Shown: positions 46,626 to 58,718 of the stretch, in pieces
How the letters are laid out: each line of letters starts with the position of its first letter
Position numbering within the stretch: the stretch's first letter is position 1
DNA from: Metridium senile
Taxonomy: Eukaryota; Cnidaria; Anthozoa; Actiniaria; Metridiidae
Length of the DNA stretch: 64,000 nt
Direction: 5' to 3'
NCBI GenBank assembly: GCA_949775045.1
Contig: OX459107.1
Coordinates: 12,489,250-12,553,249 of the forward strand
Translations under genes and position numbers: made by a program
Notes under the pieces: generated by a model
Database searches by the model: none
What the model was told of the DNA's origin: nothing
What the model saw: the letters and a program-made list of their open reading frames with translations, nothing else

Positions 46626-49600
46626 ATGGATATCCAAGATATTGTGAGAAGAGTAATTGCCAACCTAAACTCCCAACCAACGACTTCTAGACAGACAATC
46701 AACAATCCTGATTCAAGATCAAATGCCACTGTAAATAGTCCTGTAAATAGTCCTGTACTTAGACCTGTAAATAGTCCTTTAAATAGCAGTCAGTTGACAC
46801 AAGACCAAGAAATCAACCGTGCGTTCCAAATCCCACGTGGCGGTCAATCAAACCTTGCTCAGAACTTCTCATCTAGAGCTAACTATAGCAGTAACGCACA
46901 GAGAAATGCTATCCGACCAAGACGCCAAAACCGCCAAAGCCGCCTAGTACCATATCACTCTACGACAACTTCTACAGAACCAATGAACTGGTACAAAGAT
47001 CTCTGCTTGCTACCCGGCCCGTCATGTACCAAAGTTCCAAGAGGGAAAGAGAAAGTCAGCTACATCGAAAGAGGGATGTACATCGATGCTTGGCCGGTTT
47101 GTAAAACCTGGGACCCCAACACGCTCCGCAGCCAAGCTTCTAAGTTATTTAGTAGTTTTTTAAAGGATCAAAATGTTCAAGATATCGGGTAAGAATTATT
47201 TGAGTTGGTGTGGTAATGAAACTTGGTAAATGTTTATATAGTTCAAAATAGTCAAACATTTAGTCCCTTTATTCACTGTGCGCTAACTGTGCTCTTTCAT
47301 TTACTAGTAATTTGTGTTTCATTTATGACCAGATAGGAATGCTTTTATTTTATAATGTATTCGTACCTATTATCGAACACTTTTGTATGTATATTGTGGT
47401 ACTTCAACAATATTTTGCTTTAATAATATTTAGGTATAAGCTTATGTTGTTGAAGACAAATTTGAAAGATTACCCTTTGAAGATATCAAAGCAAAACGAA
47501 AGGCACCGTCTCGTACCTATTATAGCTTATCAGGGGCGGATCCAGGATTTTTTTTCAGGGGGGGGAGGGGTGCACCATTAGGAAATGACGAAATATATCA
47601 ATATTGTCTGGGCCCAAGGAGCATGCGCACCCCCTGCTTCGCCCTCGGGATTTTATACCTGATAAAACACTGCTGCTCATTTATTAAACTATACATTTTT
47701 TTTTTTTTGCTTTATTGCAGCTTTGAATTTGTAAGAGCAGTTGGGATAAATATTGTGCCAATCAGATTGCAGGATGGTCAACAAGTGAGTGCAAGGGTTA
47801 TAAAGCACATATGTGGCACTAGCCCTATATATATAAGGGCCTTGCAAGAAATTGACAACTTCCAAGAAACAGACAGGTCAGGAGAAGAGGATTCAGGTGA
47901 TGAGTCAAGTCCTGTTGAAGCCGCCCAACCATGTGGGTCTGGAGTTGACTTCTCAAGGATTCAAGAATCACAACCAGGTTGTGCATTTATTCCATCTCAA
48001 CCATGTGGGTCTGGAATTGATGCAAGTCAGCTTTATACTCCAGAATCCAGAGGGTCACAATCAGACCCATGTGGTTCTGGAGTTAATGTAAGCCAATATC
48101 AAAGTTTGGGAGTGTTCAACAGACTCAAAGAGGTCTTTCCAGAATCTCAAGACTGCATTCTGCTGGCAGCTGCGCAAACTTCATCCACTTTGGATGAAGC
48201 AATTGACACCATCCTTTCTGATCAAGAAGAAAAAGGTGATAACTGAAGACAACAAACAAACTAGTATACACCTAATTCAAAAAAGGTTGACGGGCTGAAC
48301 GGCGATTGGTGATTGGCGATTGCGGAACTGTGGATAATACGAATTTCTTCTTATTCTATTCTAAATTACCCAAACATCGTTAAGCGATGACCTTAGATGG
48401 ATGTCTCAAGGGTTTTTCGCTGAACGGTGGAGGCATTGTTTGGGTAATTTAGAAACGAATTAGAAGGAATTCATATTAACCATCGCCAATCGCCGTTCGC
48501 CCGTCAACTTTTTTTTTAATTTGGTGTATGTTTTAGGAAATGAGAAATACAGATAATTATAATGATTTACATAATGTGTTCTAGGTATGGTCCAGTTGAA
48601 ATATGAGTTTTAATGCACATACATGTATAAGAGGCTAGCCAGTCTAGAACAGTAGTTATAATCAAATTATTTAGTGGCCAATTTTTGATTTGGTTTATGA
48701 TCAAGGATACCCAAAATTGTCTCTATATTTGGTGAAATTGTTCTGTTCTTATGTTATCTTTAGTAAAGTATATACTGTCTAAGAGCTTATATAAATACAT
48801 CATTATAGGATAAATTAATGTGTTTGAGAATACATTAGACTGACTCGTAATAATATTTCTTTCTTTCACAGAAGTATCAACAGCATCAACTAGTACCACA
48901 ACTACAACTGCCTCAGGAGTATTTAGAATGGTAATTTCTCTCATTCCATTATGGGTATTGTTATTCATTAAAAATATTTCCGTTGTTTCTCATTTATTAC
49001 AATTAAGTGCCAAATTCTTCATATCATTCTATTAGCAAGCATTTTGGAACTCGGTGACTCACATGCAGTCTTCAATAATTGAAAAATTATCGAATTCTGT
49101 GAAGTCACCTTAAAATGAACGGATTTGTTTTGATTTGTGAGGGAGAATAAGAGGTTTTTTTTATATATATTAAAAAAAATATTTTGAATGAATAATTAAC
49201 CAATTATAGGATTGGGCTATCATATGATATGAGGAATATTGAAGATTGTAAAGAGTATTACCCTCCTTGCTCTGCATAAGTCTTCATATTATACCAAGCG
49301 TCATCCAATAGTTGATTACCGTTATTATTTGAAATTATCTTAAAATCCCTAAAACTGGAATTACAAACAAAACAAATGAGAAACAGAAAGGCTGCACACA
49401 CCTCCCTCCTTGATTATTGCTTTTCTTTCATATGCTATTATCGTCACTCTACTAACTGCTGTATTACAAATATTTGATTTTTCAACACCTGACCATTCAC
49501 ATTAATAATGGGTACTAATGATGATAGTATAAGAGGGGATGAATAAGATAATAATAGAGAAATAATGAAAACAAATGGCATAAAAATATAGTATGTGGTG

Positions 49601-52600
49601 AATAAATATGATAGTAAAGTTCTAATAAAATGAATGGCATAAAAGTGGATGATAAGGAACTGTGAATAATATAATGGGGTACGGTAGGCCTACTCTAGGA
49701 TCGCCTAAGAACGCCTAAGATCGCCTATGATTGCCCGAGATCACCTAAGAACGCCCTAGTTCACCTAAGAAATCCCAAATCTAGACTCGTCCAATAAAAT
49801 GTGTATCTAAAGTTTTAATATTCTTAACTTTTGTTCCTTTTCTTTCCATTTGTCATTAAAAACAACATTTTTGGTTTCATAATACAATTTTTTCATAATA
49901 CACTTTAAGGTGTTTCCCAGTAGTTTTTTAATGACCACACTTCCAATTTTCATTTAGCGAATTGATCAACTTTACCTGATCTGATCAAGATGTATTTTGC
50001 ACCAGATACAAAGCATAGATTGAAGTTTTGATTTATGTCAATTTCAACTCAATTGGTGTTGCTATGACAACTTAAATTAACATAAAACAAAGATGGCGGA
50101 AATAAGTTTTTCTAAAATATCTCGCATTTTCGATGAGCTTCAGAAAAATCACTATATAGGTATTAAACGTCACATTCATGCACTGTTAATCGGACACTAA
50201 TTAGAATGTTTGATTAGAGCGATTTTGAATAATTTTCAAAAACATTCTTTTTGCGATTTATTTGAAATCGCTCTTATAAAACATCCTAACTATGGTCAGA
50301 TTAACAGTGCATGAATGTGACGTTTAATACCTATATAGTGATTTTTCTGAAGCTCATCGAAAATGCGAGATATTTTAGAAAAACATATTTCCGCGATCTT
50401 TGTTTTATGTTAATTTAAGTTGTCATAGCAACACCAATTGAGTTGAAATTGACATCAATCAAAACTTCAATCTATGCTTTGTATCTGATGCAAAATACAT
50501 CTTGATCAGATCAGAGAAAGTTGAGCAATTTGCTAAATGAAAATTGGAAGTGTGGTCATTAAAAAACTACTGGGAAACACCTTAAATAGTGTATGTCATT
50601 ACTGAGTCCAGCTGCATTATTTCACATTTCAATTTACTTTTTTCAAGAAAGTTAGTCACCAAAATACACAAAGCCTGCAAAGCATGGCAAATACTTAAAT
50701 CAGAAAAGTGAAGCAAAGCAAATTTAGCTAGTTGATGCTCACATGAGGTAAAACTGACTGGCAAAATATTTCAAATGCATGCACTAATAGTTATTGAAAA
50801 ATGTCGAGGCTTGCAAAACATATATTTTATCCATAATCCTTGTCGGCCTTAGATTTCTAGCTTTTTGGTGATAAACCTTTTTGAAATAAGTATATAACAA
50901 AGAGATAACAAAGTTAGATAGTGCAACAAGCATGAAATTGTACTAATATTTATTTAACAATTATATGCACAGGTTGCAAGTAATTAAATACATGATTTCA
51001 TTGAGCTTTTAATATGAATAAATATCTGATAATTTGTTATTATATTTACAAAGCTTATTACCATTCACATAAAAAACGTCAAACATGAAACTTCTCAAGG
51101 AACTTCTAAACTAATGCAAGTTATAGGATAAGCTGATAAGCTCATGCAACCAGAAGTTTCTGGCTCAACTTACAATCGAACTGCGTATAGACTCAGTATG
51201 AGCAATTTTTAAAGTGAAGATGGTATATAACTTACATGGAATGTCATACCTTTGTCGCCAGGATCTCGTAAGTATTCGAAGCCCTTGAGAGATTTCATGC
51301 ATTCCAGTACGCAAGTGTATTTCTAACAGATGGCCAGAATACATTCTTGTGTTAACATTTCCCTGACTATTCACATGAGTGTAATATTTTCCGCAAGCTA
51401 TGTAAGCTTTGAGATCCTTTGACCTAGCTAACCCACTTTTTTGGCATCATTGTCACATTTGATTTTGTTGGTTAAAACGACTAAACAACATGGTTGAATG
51501 TTTTCGTAAATTCATTCAACAAACCGCTGGCATATTGAACTTGAGCCATTACAATTGACTGACAAGTCCAGGAAAATGTACATTTCAATGTCTAACTTTA
51601 ATGTCACGCAATAAATATATAATGTAAATAAGTGGGAGTAGTAAGTAAGTAAGTAACCAGGGAATAATGGTGGAATAACAGGGAATAATGGTGATGCGCG
51701 AGAGGATCATCAGCTCATGTTAAGATATGTGATGACCTTGTGGGTCATGAGTATTGGCAACTTTCAGAGTGATTGTTAGAACTAGACTTTTGTTAAAGAA
51801 TGTGTTTTTTTGGTGAGCATGACTTGCATATTCTCCCTTCTAACATTCTATTCATCATTCTTAACAGGATAATTTTCCTGGTATGGCTTCTGATACAGTC
51901 ACAGAACAGACTCCATTCTGCCAGATTCTGCAGAACCATGCTAGTGTGGTAATCGACGAAGACAAATCAATATTTTTGGAAGTTGAGAGGGAATCACTTT
52001 GGAGAAGAGCCCTGGCCTTTTACAAGCAAGCCATGGGAACACCGTGCAAATTAAAACAAAGGCTTACCATCACATTTATCGGAGAAGAAGGTGTCGATGC
52101 TGGTGCCCTAAGAGGGGAGTTCTTTGGTGAGCTATTAAAAGAGCTGGATAAGCGACTTTTCGAAGGATCAGAGGATCACCGTGTCCCAAAGAAGTCATTC
52201 CATGGTGGAATAAGCCATGCGATTGCTGGGATGATGATTGGCCATTCACTACTTCAACATGGGCCAGGATTTGCTTGCCTGGCAAAACCCATTTACTATT
52301 ACATTGCAAGTGAATGTATCGATACAGCACTGGAGCAAGGGCCAACTATTGCTGATATTCCTCTTGATGCAAGTACCTCCAATTTGCATGAATTTATTAG
52401 AAAGGTTTGTGAAGTTTATGTTGTTTTATTGTTTTATGTTACAAAGGTCTGATACATACCTTTTTCTGTGCAGACCAAACATGCACATTGATAAATTGTT
52501 AAAAAAAAACCAAGATGTCATTCATGAATAAAATAATAAGCAAAAAGATAGATAAAAGCACATTGAACTACTATAATACAATGGTCAATGCATCAACCAA

Positions 52601-54850
52601 TCAAAATTAGAAGTATTCAAGCTATATACTAAATTAGCTAATGACATTGAGTTATGGCCTAATTATGTATTTTCTGTTTTAGATTGATCAGTGTGTTACA
52701 GATGAGGAAATTGACAATCTCTTTGAGCAAGATGAAAAGAAGGATACATATATTGCAATAGTAGATGCATCTGGATGGCCAACTACGGAAGCAGTTAATT
52801 CGAAATCAAAATCAACCTTAGTACAGCAGTTGGTCATCGATGAATTAATAAACAAAAGGAAGACATCTCTTGATGAGCTCAGGAAAGGATTGAAGTTATC
52901 TGGAGTCTTTGGATTAATGCAGGACCACCCCAAATTGTTCAGCCAAGCCTTTATCCACATTGAACAAAAATTGACACCAGTGTATATAAAGGAGTTACTG
53001 GCAAGTTTCAGACCAGAGGACTACCCACAATGCCAGGCATATGACTGGTTTATAGATTTTCTGGATTCAAATGGTAAGAAAGTTATCAGTTTACATTTAT
53101 GAGAGTGAGCAATGTGATGTAAATGCATGTTGGAAAATAGCACAGGCAAGGGGAGTTGTGTGGTTCAGTTGTGTAAAAAGAGAGTATTTTTTATGTAAGT
53201 AAAGAAGCTGAATTTCAGTCAATATTAGATCTTATTAACTGAGCAGGAGGTCTGTACAGGAGAATCTTGGCCTAGGTTAGAAAGTACAGACTAAACGCAG
53301 TGTAAAGTACACAACTACCAGTACATATCTGAACAAATTTGATAGCTTGACACACCGCCGCTATGTTAACAAAGAAATGTAAAAACTCAAAGATTGAAGA
53401 TTGATCAGTGTTCAGTCACATAACAGGCCCAGCTCTAATTTAGGAGATTTTATTAAAAATTGGTATTTATTTGGTATGATTAATTATCTAGAAGAATCTA
53501 AATATATATGTTTACACCTAATTTCAAGAATGTTGTCCTGACTTTAAAAAAAAAGATTGCTCAAGCTGAACTCTTCGTTACTAAATTACTAATATTCTTT
53601 TTCCATGTAACAACATTCTTGCAATAAGGTGTATATATATTTCCCATTTTATTACTTTTTAACATTATTGTGGTTAAATTTATTTAGCAAATTTATGAAT
53701 ATTAATTAGGTGATTTGACCAATAGCATCCTTGATTTACATCACGTGACAAGGTTTTTATACCCCGCTAGAAAATCAAGATTCTAAATGTAGGGGCTGTT
53801 TTGAATTTCCCAGGGGAGTGTGGGGCTGATTATGAATACATGATACATAAAACATTAGTGGTCTATCAAATTTAAAACACTAATGTTTATATTCATGAGT
53901 GTTTTAAATCTGATAGACCACTGATATTGAATGCATTATACAATATATTTAACTGAAAACAACAGAAACAATAACAAACAAATCAATTTAACGTTACTTT
54001 ACTAGTTGTTTTAAAGATGCATTACAAATACAGCACGGTTTGTTAATTATTCAATATAGTGTACAAATTAATATCATATCAGCCAGGCTGCATGAAAACG
54101 ATATATGATTATGATAACATGTGTATTGATAACATTATCGTATATTCGAAAAATGTAGCTTACTTACATAATTTATTTTTTAATTTTGAAAGTAATTGTT
54201 AAAAACTGCATTATTTAGTAATTCAGCTGAACTACTGCCGGTTACCTCATGTTGTTTGTTCCAATGCAGCAACTCAATTTTCTCGTCATCTGCCACTCTC
54301 GAAGAATTTGAACAGACCATTTGTATATCTGCAGCTGTACCAAGCAAAACTTTGCTTGGTACAGCTGCGGATATACGTTGAACTTCTTCTATGGAACTTT
54401 TGGGTTTTTTGAAGCGAGTTTTCTAAACATTACATATTCTGTGAACTCAGACTTTCTAACGACCAGTTATTTACAACCCTTTTTTACTGTGTCAATCAAA
54501 AACATAAAAGGTACTTAAGGTACTAACTTTAGGTTTAGGGCTTTGATTGGCAGCAGCACAGGAAATTATTGTTTTGTTATGATTAATATGTATCCTGTTT
54601 CTTCTTTCTAGAAGAGCAGCTTGGTGATCTTATGCAATTCTGGACTGGCCAACCACAAATTCCTCCAATGGGACTAACACACTCTTTACAGTTGAAGTAC
54701 TTGGAGGACCATGAGAATAAAGTCCTTCCTGAAGCTTCTTCCTGCTTTAACATCCTGTACCTCCCAGTTGTCCATAGTACAAAAGCAGATTTTTTTAAAA
54801 TGGTACACCAAGCACTTGAGTTGGGTGCCAAAGGATTTGGAGTAATGTAA
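46626..54850 (+). CDS. HECT-type E3 ubiquitin ligase with CUE-like segment (transposon cargo)
   Basis: Six exons: 46626-47188, 47721-48235, 48872-48930, 51868-52404, 52683-53073 and 54612-54850. All phases match and no stop interrupts the 767 codons. Residues 1-130 are polar and low-complexity (repeated NSPVNSPV). A conserved-looking block spans NWYKDLCLLPGPSC to GTSPIYIRA. Three QPCGSG(V/I)D-type repeats follow, then a CUE-like ubiquitin-binding segment at about 317-359 (FNRLKEVFPESQ, LDEAIDTIL). From about residue 395 comes a HECT domain resembling G2E3-like proteins: N-lobe EEGVDAGALRGEFF, and C-lobe LPEASSCFN with Cys733 at the thioester position and GAKGFGVM at the end. The expected reaction is transfer of ubiquitin through Cys733 to a substrate; substrate and role in transposition are unknown. 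A plain 46,620 start lacks an ATG. Confidence 0.9.
47532..47575 (+). repeat. hAT-like MITE end in E3 intron 1
   Basis: CAGGGGCGGATCCAGGATTT is a commonly seen hAT-type MITE terminus; a G-rich stretch follows. The partner end could not be fixed. Confidence 0.4.
48267..48528. repeat. MITE with ACACCTAATTCAAAAAAGG ends (E3 intron 2)
   Basis: ACACCTAATTCAAAAAAGGT plus TGACGGGC is mirrored by GCCCGTCAACTTTTTTTTTA plus ATTTGGTGT. Internal GGCGATTGGTGATTGGCGAT pairs with CATCGCCAATCGCCG. About 262 bp; it starts about 30 bp after the exon 2 donor. Confidence 0.88.
49698..49776 (+). repeat. Short 10-12 bp tandem repeat (E3 intron 3)
   Basis: About seven degenerate units around CGCCTAAGATCGCCTAAGAA. 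Confidence 0.75.
49905..50585. mobile_element. TTAA-flanked palindromic element (E3 intron 3)
   Basis: TTAAGGTGTTTCCCAGTAGT to about 50,190 is mirrored by 50,290 to ACTACTGGGAAACACCTTAA, so arms of roughly 300 bp enclose a spacer of about 100 bp. TTAA flanks suggest mobilisation by a piggyBac- or Kolobok-type transposase. It has no coding capacity of its own. Confidence 0.93.
50586..51867. other. Rest of E3 intron 3
   Basis: No exon or repeat beyond a short (AAGT)n run near 51,641-51,655. Confidence 0.5.
53514..53632. repeat. Short MITE with ACACCTAATTTCAAGAATGT ends (E3 intron 5)
   Basis: ACACCTAATTTCAAGAATGT is mirrored by ACATTCTTGCAATAAGGTGT; 119 bp. Ends resemble the element at 48,267. 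Confidence 0.85.
53854..53925. repeat. Palindrome, 28-bp arms (E3 intron 5)
   Basis: ATTAGTGGTCTATCAAATTT is mirrored by AAATCTGATAGACCACTGAT about a short centre. Could be a folded MITE core. Confidence 0.75.
54323..54376. repeat. Near-perfect 26-bp palindrome with 2-nt spacer (E3 intron 5)
   Basis: Arms GTATATCTGCAGCTGTACCA and on, and its complement ending GGTACAGCTGCGGATATAC, differ at one base. The centre is only AC. Confidence 0.95.
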
Positions 54851-54875
54851 GAAAATCTGGTGACTTACATGACTG

Positions 54876-55596
54876 TATAGACCTTTGTCATAATGGCCGC
54901 AAACTAATTATCATAATATATAAAATTGCTGATGTAAGGAATAGACATACATAATAGACATAAATAACATTAACTTGAGAAAGATTAAGAAAAAGAGATT
55001 TAATTTACAAGAAAATATTGACCGAATGACTTTCAAAAACAAAACATAATCTTACAAAATAATTAAGCACCACCACCAGAAAGAGCAAAACTTTGTATTT
55101 TTGGAAAGTTTTATTGCTATAAATATAATTCAAGTGAAGCTATTTGGAATCAAAATTACAGAGATGTATTTTTGTTCAGTGAACTGTTTCCTTCCACCTC
55201 ATTGTGGTGTTTTTCACTTTTGAAATTCTCGTAACTTCTCAAGAATTTGATATTTTTGTCTCAAACATTTTACCTTTGTTGCTGTCATTCTAATCTATAA
55301 TTTTGATGTAGTGGTCAATAAAAATATGAATTTAGAAAAATTTGATGAAGCGGCAGCCACATTGGCCTTTGGTCTATAAGAATTTAAAAATCAAAAGAAA
55401 AGCCTTTAACAGAAAATTATATACAAATCCTTACATTTTCAATTTAAAATAACTATATTAGCATTTTGCACAGAGCAGCATAGCTTTGCATGAATTCAAT
55501 TTATGATAGTTCTTTCATATGATAGTGCTAAAATATTAAAATATTTTTTTTACGCCATTTATGACATTTTCCTCCATTTATGACAAAGGTCTATAG
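54876..55596. mobile_element. MITE with TATAGACCTTTGTCATAATG ends
   Basis: TATAGACCTTTGTCATAATGG is mirrored by CATTTATGACAAAGGTCTATA; 0.72 kb with no coding. It begins 26 bp after the stop codon of the E3 gene, so it lies in its 3' UTR or just beyond. Confidence 0.82.
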
Positions 55597-56774
55597 CCAT
55601 ATTATTGTAAAGTCATTTAAAATTCCATTTGTATGAAATCAGTAAAAATGCAAATTTTGCACAGTTTAGTTTGTGAGGTGCTCTCAGTTAAAATTTGTTT
55701 AGCTCATAATTTTACAATAAAGATAAACATCATTTAAAAGCGAAGAAAGTAAGACTGCAAGAATATATGTGACCAATGAATGCTCCACATAAAAAGTTAT
55801 TACTAGTTTGCAATCTTTTCGGCATTGTGTCAATCAGCACATACTTCATTCTTGAGTAAAGGTGTTCCAAAGTTAAGTCGTTGTTTAAAACCTAAAGTCA
55901 CATGACACCATGACCAAAAAATACAAGACATGGTTTTGAAGACAAGTATGTGCTGATTGGATATTATTATTGTAAAATGATGCTAAACAAATGTTTAATT
56001 GAGAGCATGTGAGAGCGCCCTGCGAAAGTGGACCATAACTGTAATTGGATGAAAGTCGGGGAAAACAGGAAAGTTGAGTACACTTTTATATAGTTAAAAA
56101 GTGAGTGTTGATCAAAATAATGATATCATTTATTCACAGTTAAACTACTATGTTACTCATCTTAAGAAACATACATTTTGTACAGTTTCCTATTACTTGC
56201 AGTTTCTTTTTTATTTAAAAATATATATTTTTAGACTCATGGTAGAAAATACAAGATGCATAGCATACAAGATGTATAATTAATATGTTGTGCAGTTATA
56301 TAAATTGTGACTTGATCTTGATGTTAAGTTTTCCATCTTAGAACACCCACTGCCAATAAGTATACAAGTATATTATTATTACCTGGGCCTTGATTAACAA
56401 TTTGAGCTGTTTAATCTGCCATTTTATAAGGCATTTTTCAAGAGATATTTTTACAGTAGTTTATAAACAATTTGTTAATGTTAAAAAATGTCAAATGAGC
56501 ACAATTTCACATAATTTCAGTATTAGTACTGTAATGGTGTGATTATTTCAATGTAGAGCAACAGCCTCATGTGTTACATTTTAAATATGGCCCAGTTCAA
56601 ACATAATATCTCACATATGTACCAAATCCAATGCAAATGAGCAGAACCTATTTGAATTAATTTGCATTAGATTCTGGATATATGAGATGTGACGTTTGAA
56701 CTGGGTGTTTAAATGCACTTTGAAAGTCCAAATGTATTTTGTCAATTTTTGTAAACTTTGTAAGCTCCAAATTA
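55597..56774. other. Spacer between the two convergent transposon genes
   Basis: Contains a MITE-like inverted pair at about 56,590-56,709 (CCCAGTTCAAACATAATATC and its mirror ending GTTTGAACTGGG). No coding exon recognised. Polyadenylation signals for both genes should lie here or nearby. Confidence 0.55.
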
Positions 56775-58707
56775 TTAGTTAATAAAAGAGTTCACTATAT
56801 TTACACATAAAAGGTATGATGTTATACCATTATCATCTCTGGAGGCTTCAATTACATTTGAAACATGCTGTAATTGAGCAGGTGTTAAAGAAATAGAAGA
56901 CTGTGGTATGGAAACTCTGTAATCCTCTTGTTCGGGAACTGGGCCACTCTCCTCTATGCCATAGTTGGAGTACTGATTTACTTGATCTGTTGTTGAATTT
57001 TGCATTACATCTTGTACAGCAGTAGATTGGGAATTGCAATGGTTTACCATACCTCCAACCCACAATTGATAAGGTGATAGACTAGATTCAGTTGAAAGAG
57101 CATGATTATTCCATTGTGCAGAAAACTCTTGAAGGGCTCTATTAATCATTTTCCAATGTAAACTATTTGTAGACAAAACAGTTGCATATCATCACATGTG
57201 TCGAGTATATTATTCATTTCAAGATACAAAAAAATGTTGAGAAATCTTGAGCAAATAAGTCTGTTTATGTCCCTCCACAATCGTTCAATCCTCTGATTGT
57301 GAACAGAAGTGCCAGTTATGATACTGCCACGATTGCAGCCTCTCCTTTCCAACATATACCTTGCAACATCGATATTTTCAAAGCCTAAATCTGAACGAAC
57401 ACGAGAAGGTAGATTATAGTTTTCAACTGCTTCTTTAAAACAATTTAATACAGTGTCTGCTCTGTTGTTTGTAGACGCTTTCAGGAATACCACAAGTCGT
57501 GAATATCCATCAATACCTCCATGAATGACTATTCTGTAGGGTTGAATAAGCTTGTGATTCCCATCAATATGCCTTTAATGAAGATAAAAACATGGATTTA
57601 GTTTCATTTTGCATTTATACTTTGCATAAAATAGCCTAGTGAAAATGCATTATTGTATAGAATATATGAGTACAGTCAACCACAAGTCTATAAAACATAA
57701 AGATCATAGGTTTCATGATTTTGTGTCTTAGAATGATAGGCACTGAATTTAATTTTTGTATACCGGTAACCTTTTGCAACAAAGCGCATCACTAGGAATA
57801 CCACTAAAATAAGGTCCATTTTTAATTTGTATGGATTTTTCACTCTCAAGTGTCTTAGACTGCCTAATAGGGTTAGGCCCTCTCCCACACCTATAACACC
57901 AACATTTACTATGGTTCCTAAGTTTCTACATTTATTTTAAAATATTTTAAAATATTGCACTTACCAAAGACTGTTGGGAGTTCGAACATTATATGCTCTT
58001 CGAATTATTCTTCTAGAATTTCTTAAAGTCGATGTTACTGGATCAACTCTTCTCAAAGAATGGAGTATGCGTGTTCTCTGTACTCTAAAACCTTGTTGTC
58101 TCAAAGACCCATGCACCATTCTTAGTCCCGCAGCCGGAGTAATTTGCAGTACCTGTCTAACCAAATTATCAAGCTCACCATCGGTCATTCCCGAAAAGAC
58201 TCTCCCTTGTACTTGCATACCAAGTTCATGTCGTCGTCGACGTAACGTTCTACTTGATACTCGCAATATTCTAGCTACATCATTCCATCTAAAACCGATT
58301 TGCTGCAAGGCATCAAGTTGTCTTTCACTGATATCTAATCGTGGTCGCCCAGGCATATGAGACTCGACTGTACGCACATCACCGCCGTCGTCCTCAATCA
58401 GTTCTTCGCGTTCGATGTTGCGATAGCTTCGATCTTCAAAATGGGAACGCAGGAAACCCACACGACGCAAAAGGAAAGTTAAATCTGTCATGAGGGTGGC
58501 TTGTGGAGTAGCATTATCGATATTGACAAATGTCTCAGTCAACCTTGCAACCAGAGTGGAAAGTGTCCTCTCGTATTCATCAAGACGTCGTACCATGAAT
58601 TCAGAAGAATCATATGAAGCAGCACTCACTTGTCGCTCTGCATTTTCTACAAGCCTTCCCAAAGAGTAGAAGAACTCGGCATGATTCGGAAGCCACCGCG
58701 CCGCCAT
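56775..58707 (-). CDS. DDE transposase, IS3EU/integrase-core type, with one frameshift
   Basis: Exon 1 (58,707-57,965) and exon 2 (from 57,572) join in phase (TG|G). Residues 120-123 are GRPR, an AT-hook-like motif. About 125-165 form a helix-turn-helix ([19 protein letters not shown]), and [19 protein letters not shown] resembles the IS3 HTH_21 module. The catalytic core follows: D251 (WHIDGNHKL), D309 (RSDLGFEN) and E344 ([11 protein letters not shown]), with 34 residues between the last two. Reading stops at 57,146 (LQIVYIGK*), but the next frame continues the family sequence ([25 protein letters not shown]) to 56,777. One A appears missing from an A run near 57,147. It is either a sequencing error or an inactivating lesion after the catalytic residues. 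Nuclear role: cutting and joining at the inverted repeats. Confidence 0.85.
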
Positions 58708-58718
58708 TTTGTTTTTGA

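Noticed and set aside
46300..46637. Frames with repeated KSRLVFF-like peptide (also 58,630-58,923).
   Set aside because: Translation of the subterminal repeats and A/T runs of the transposon arms.
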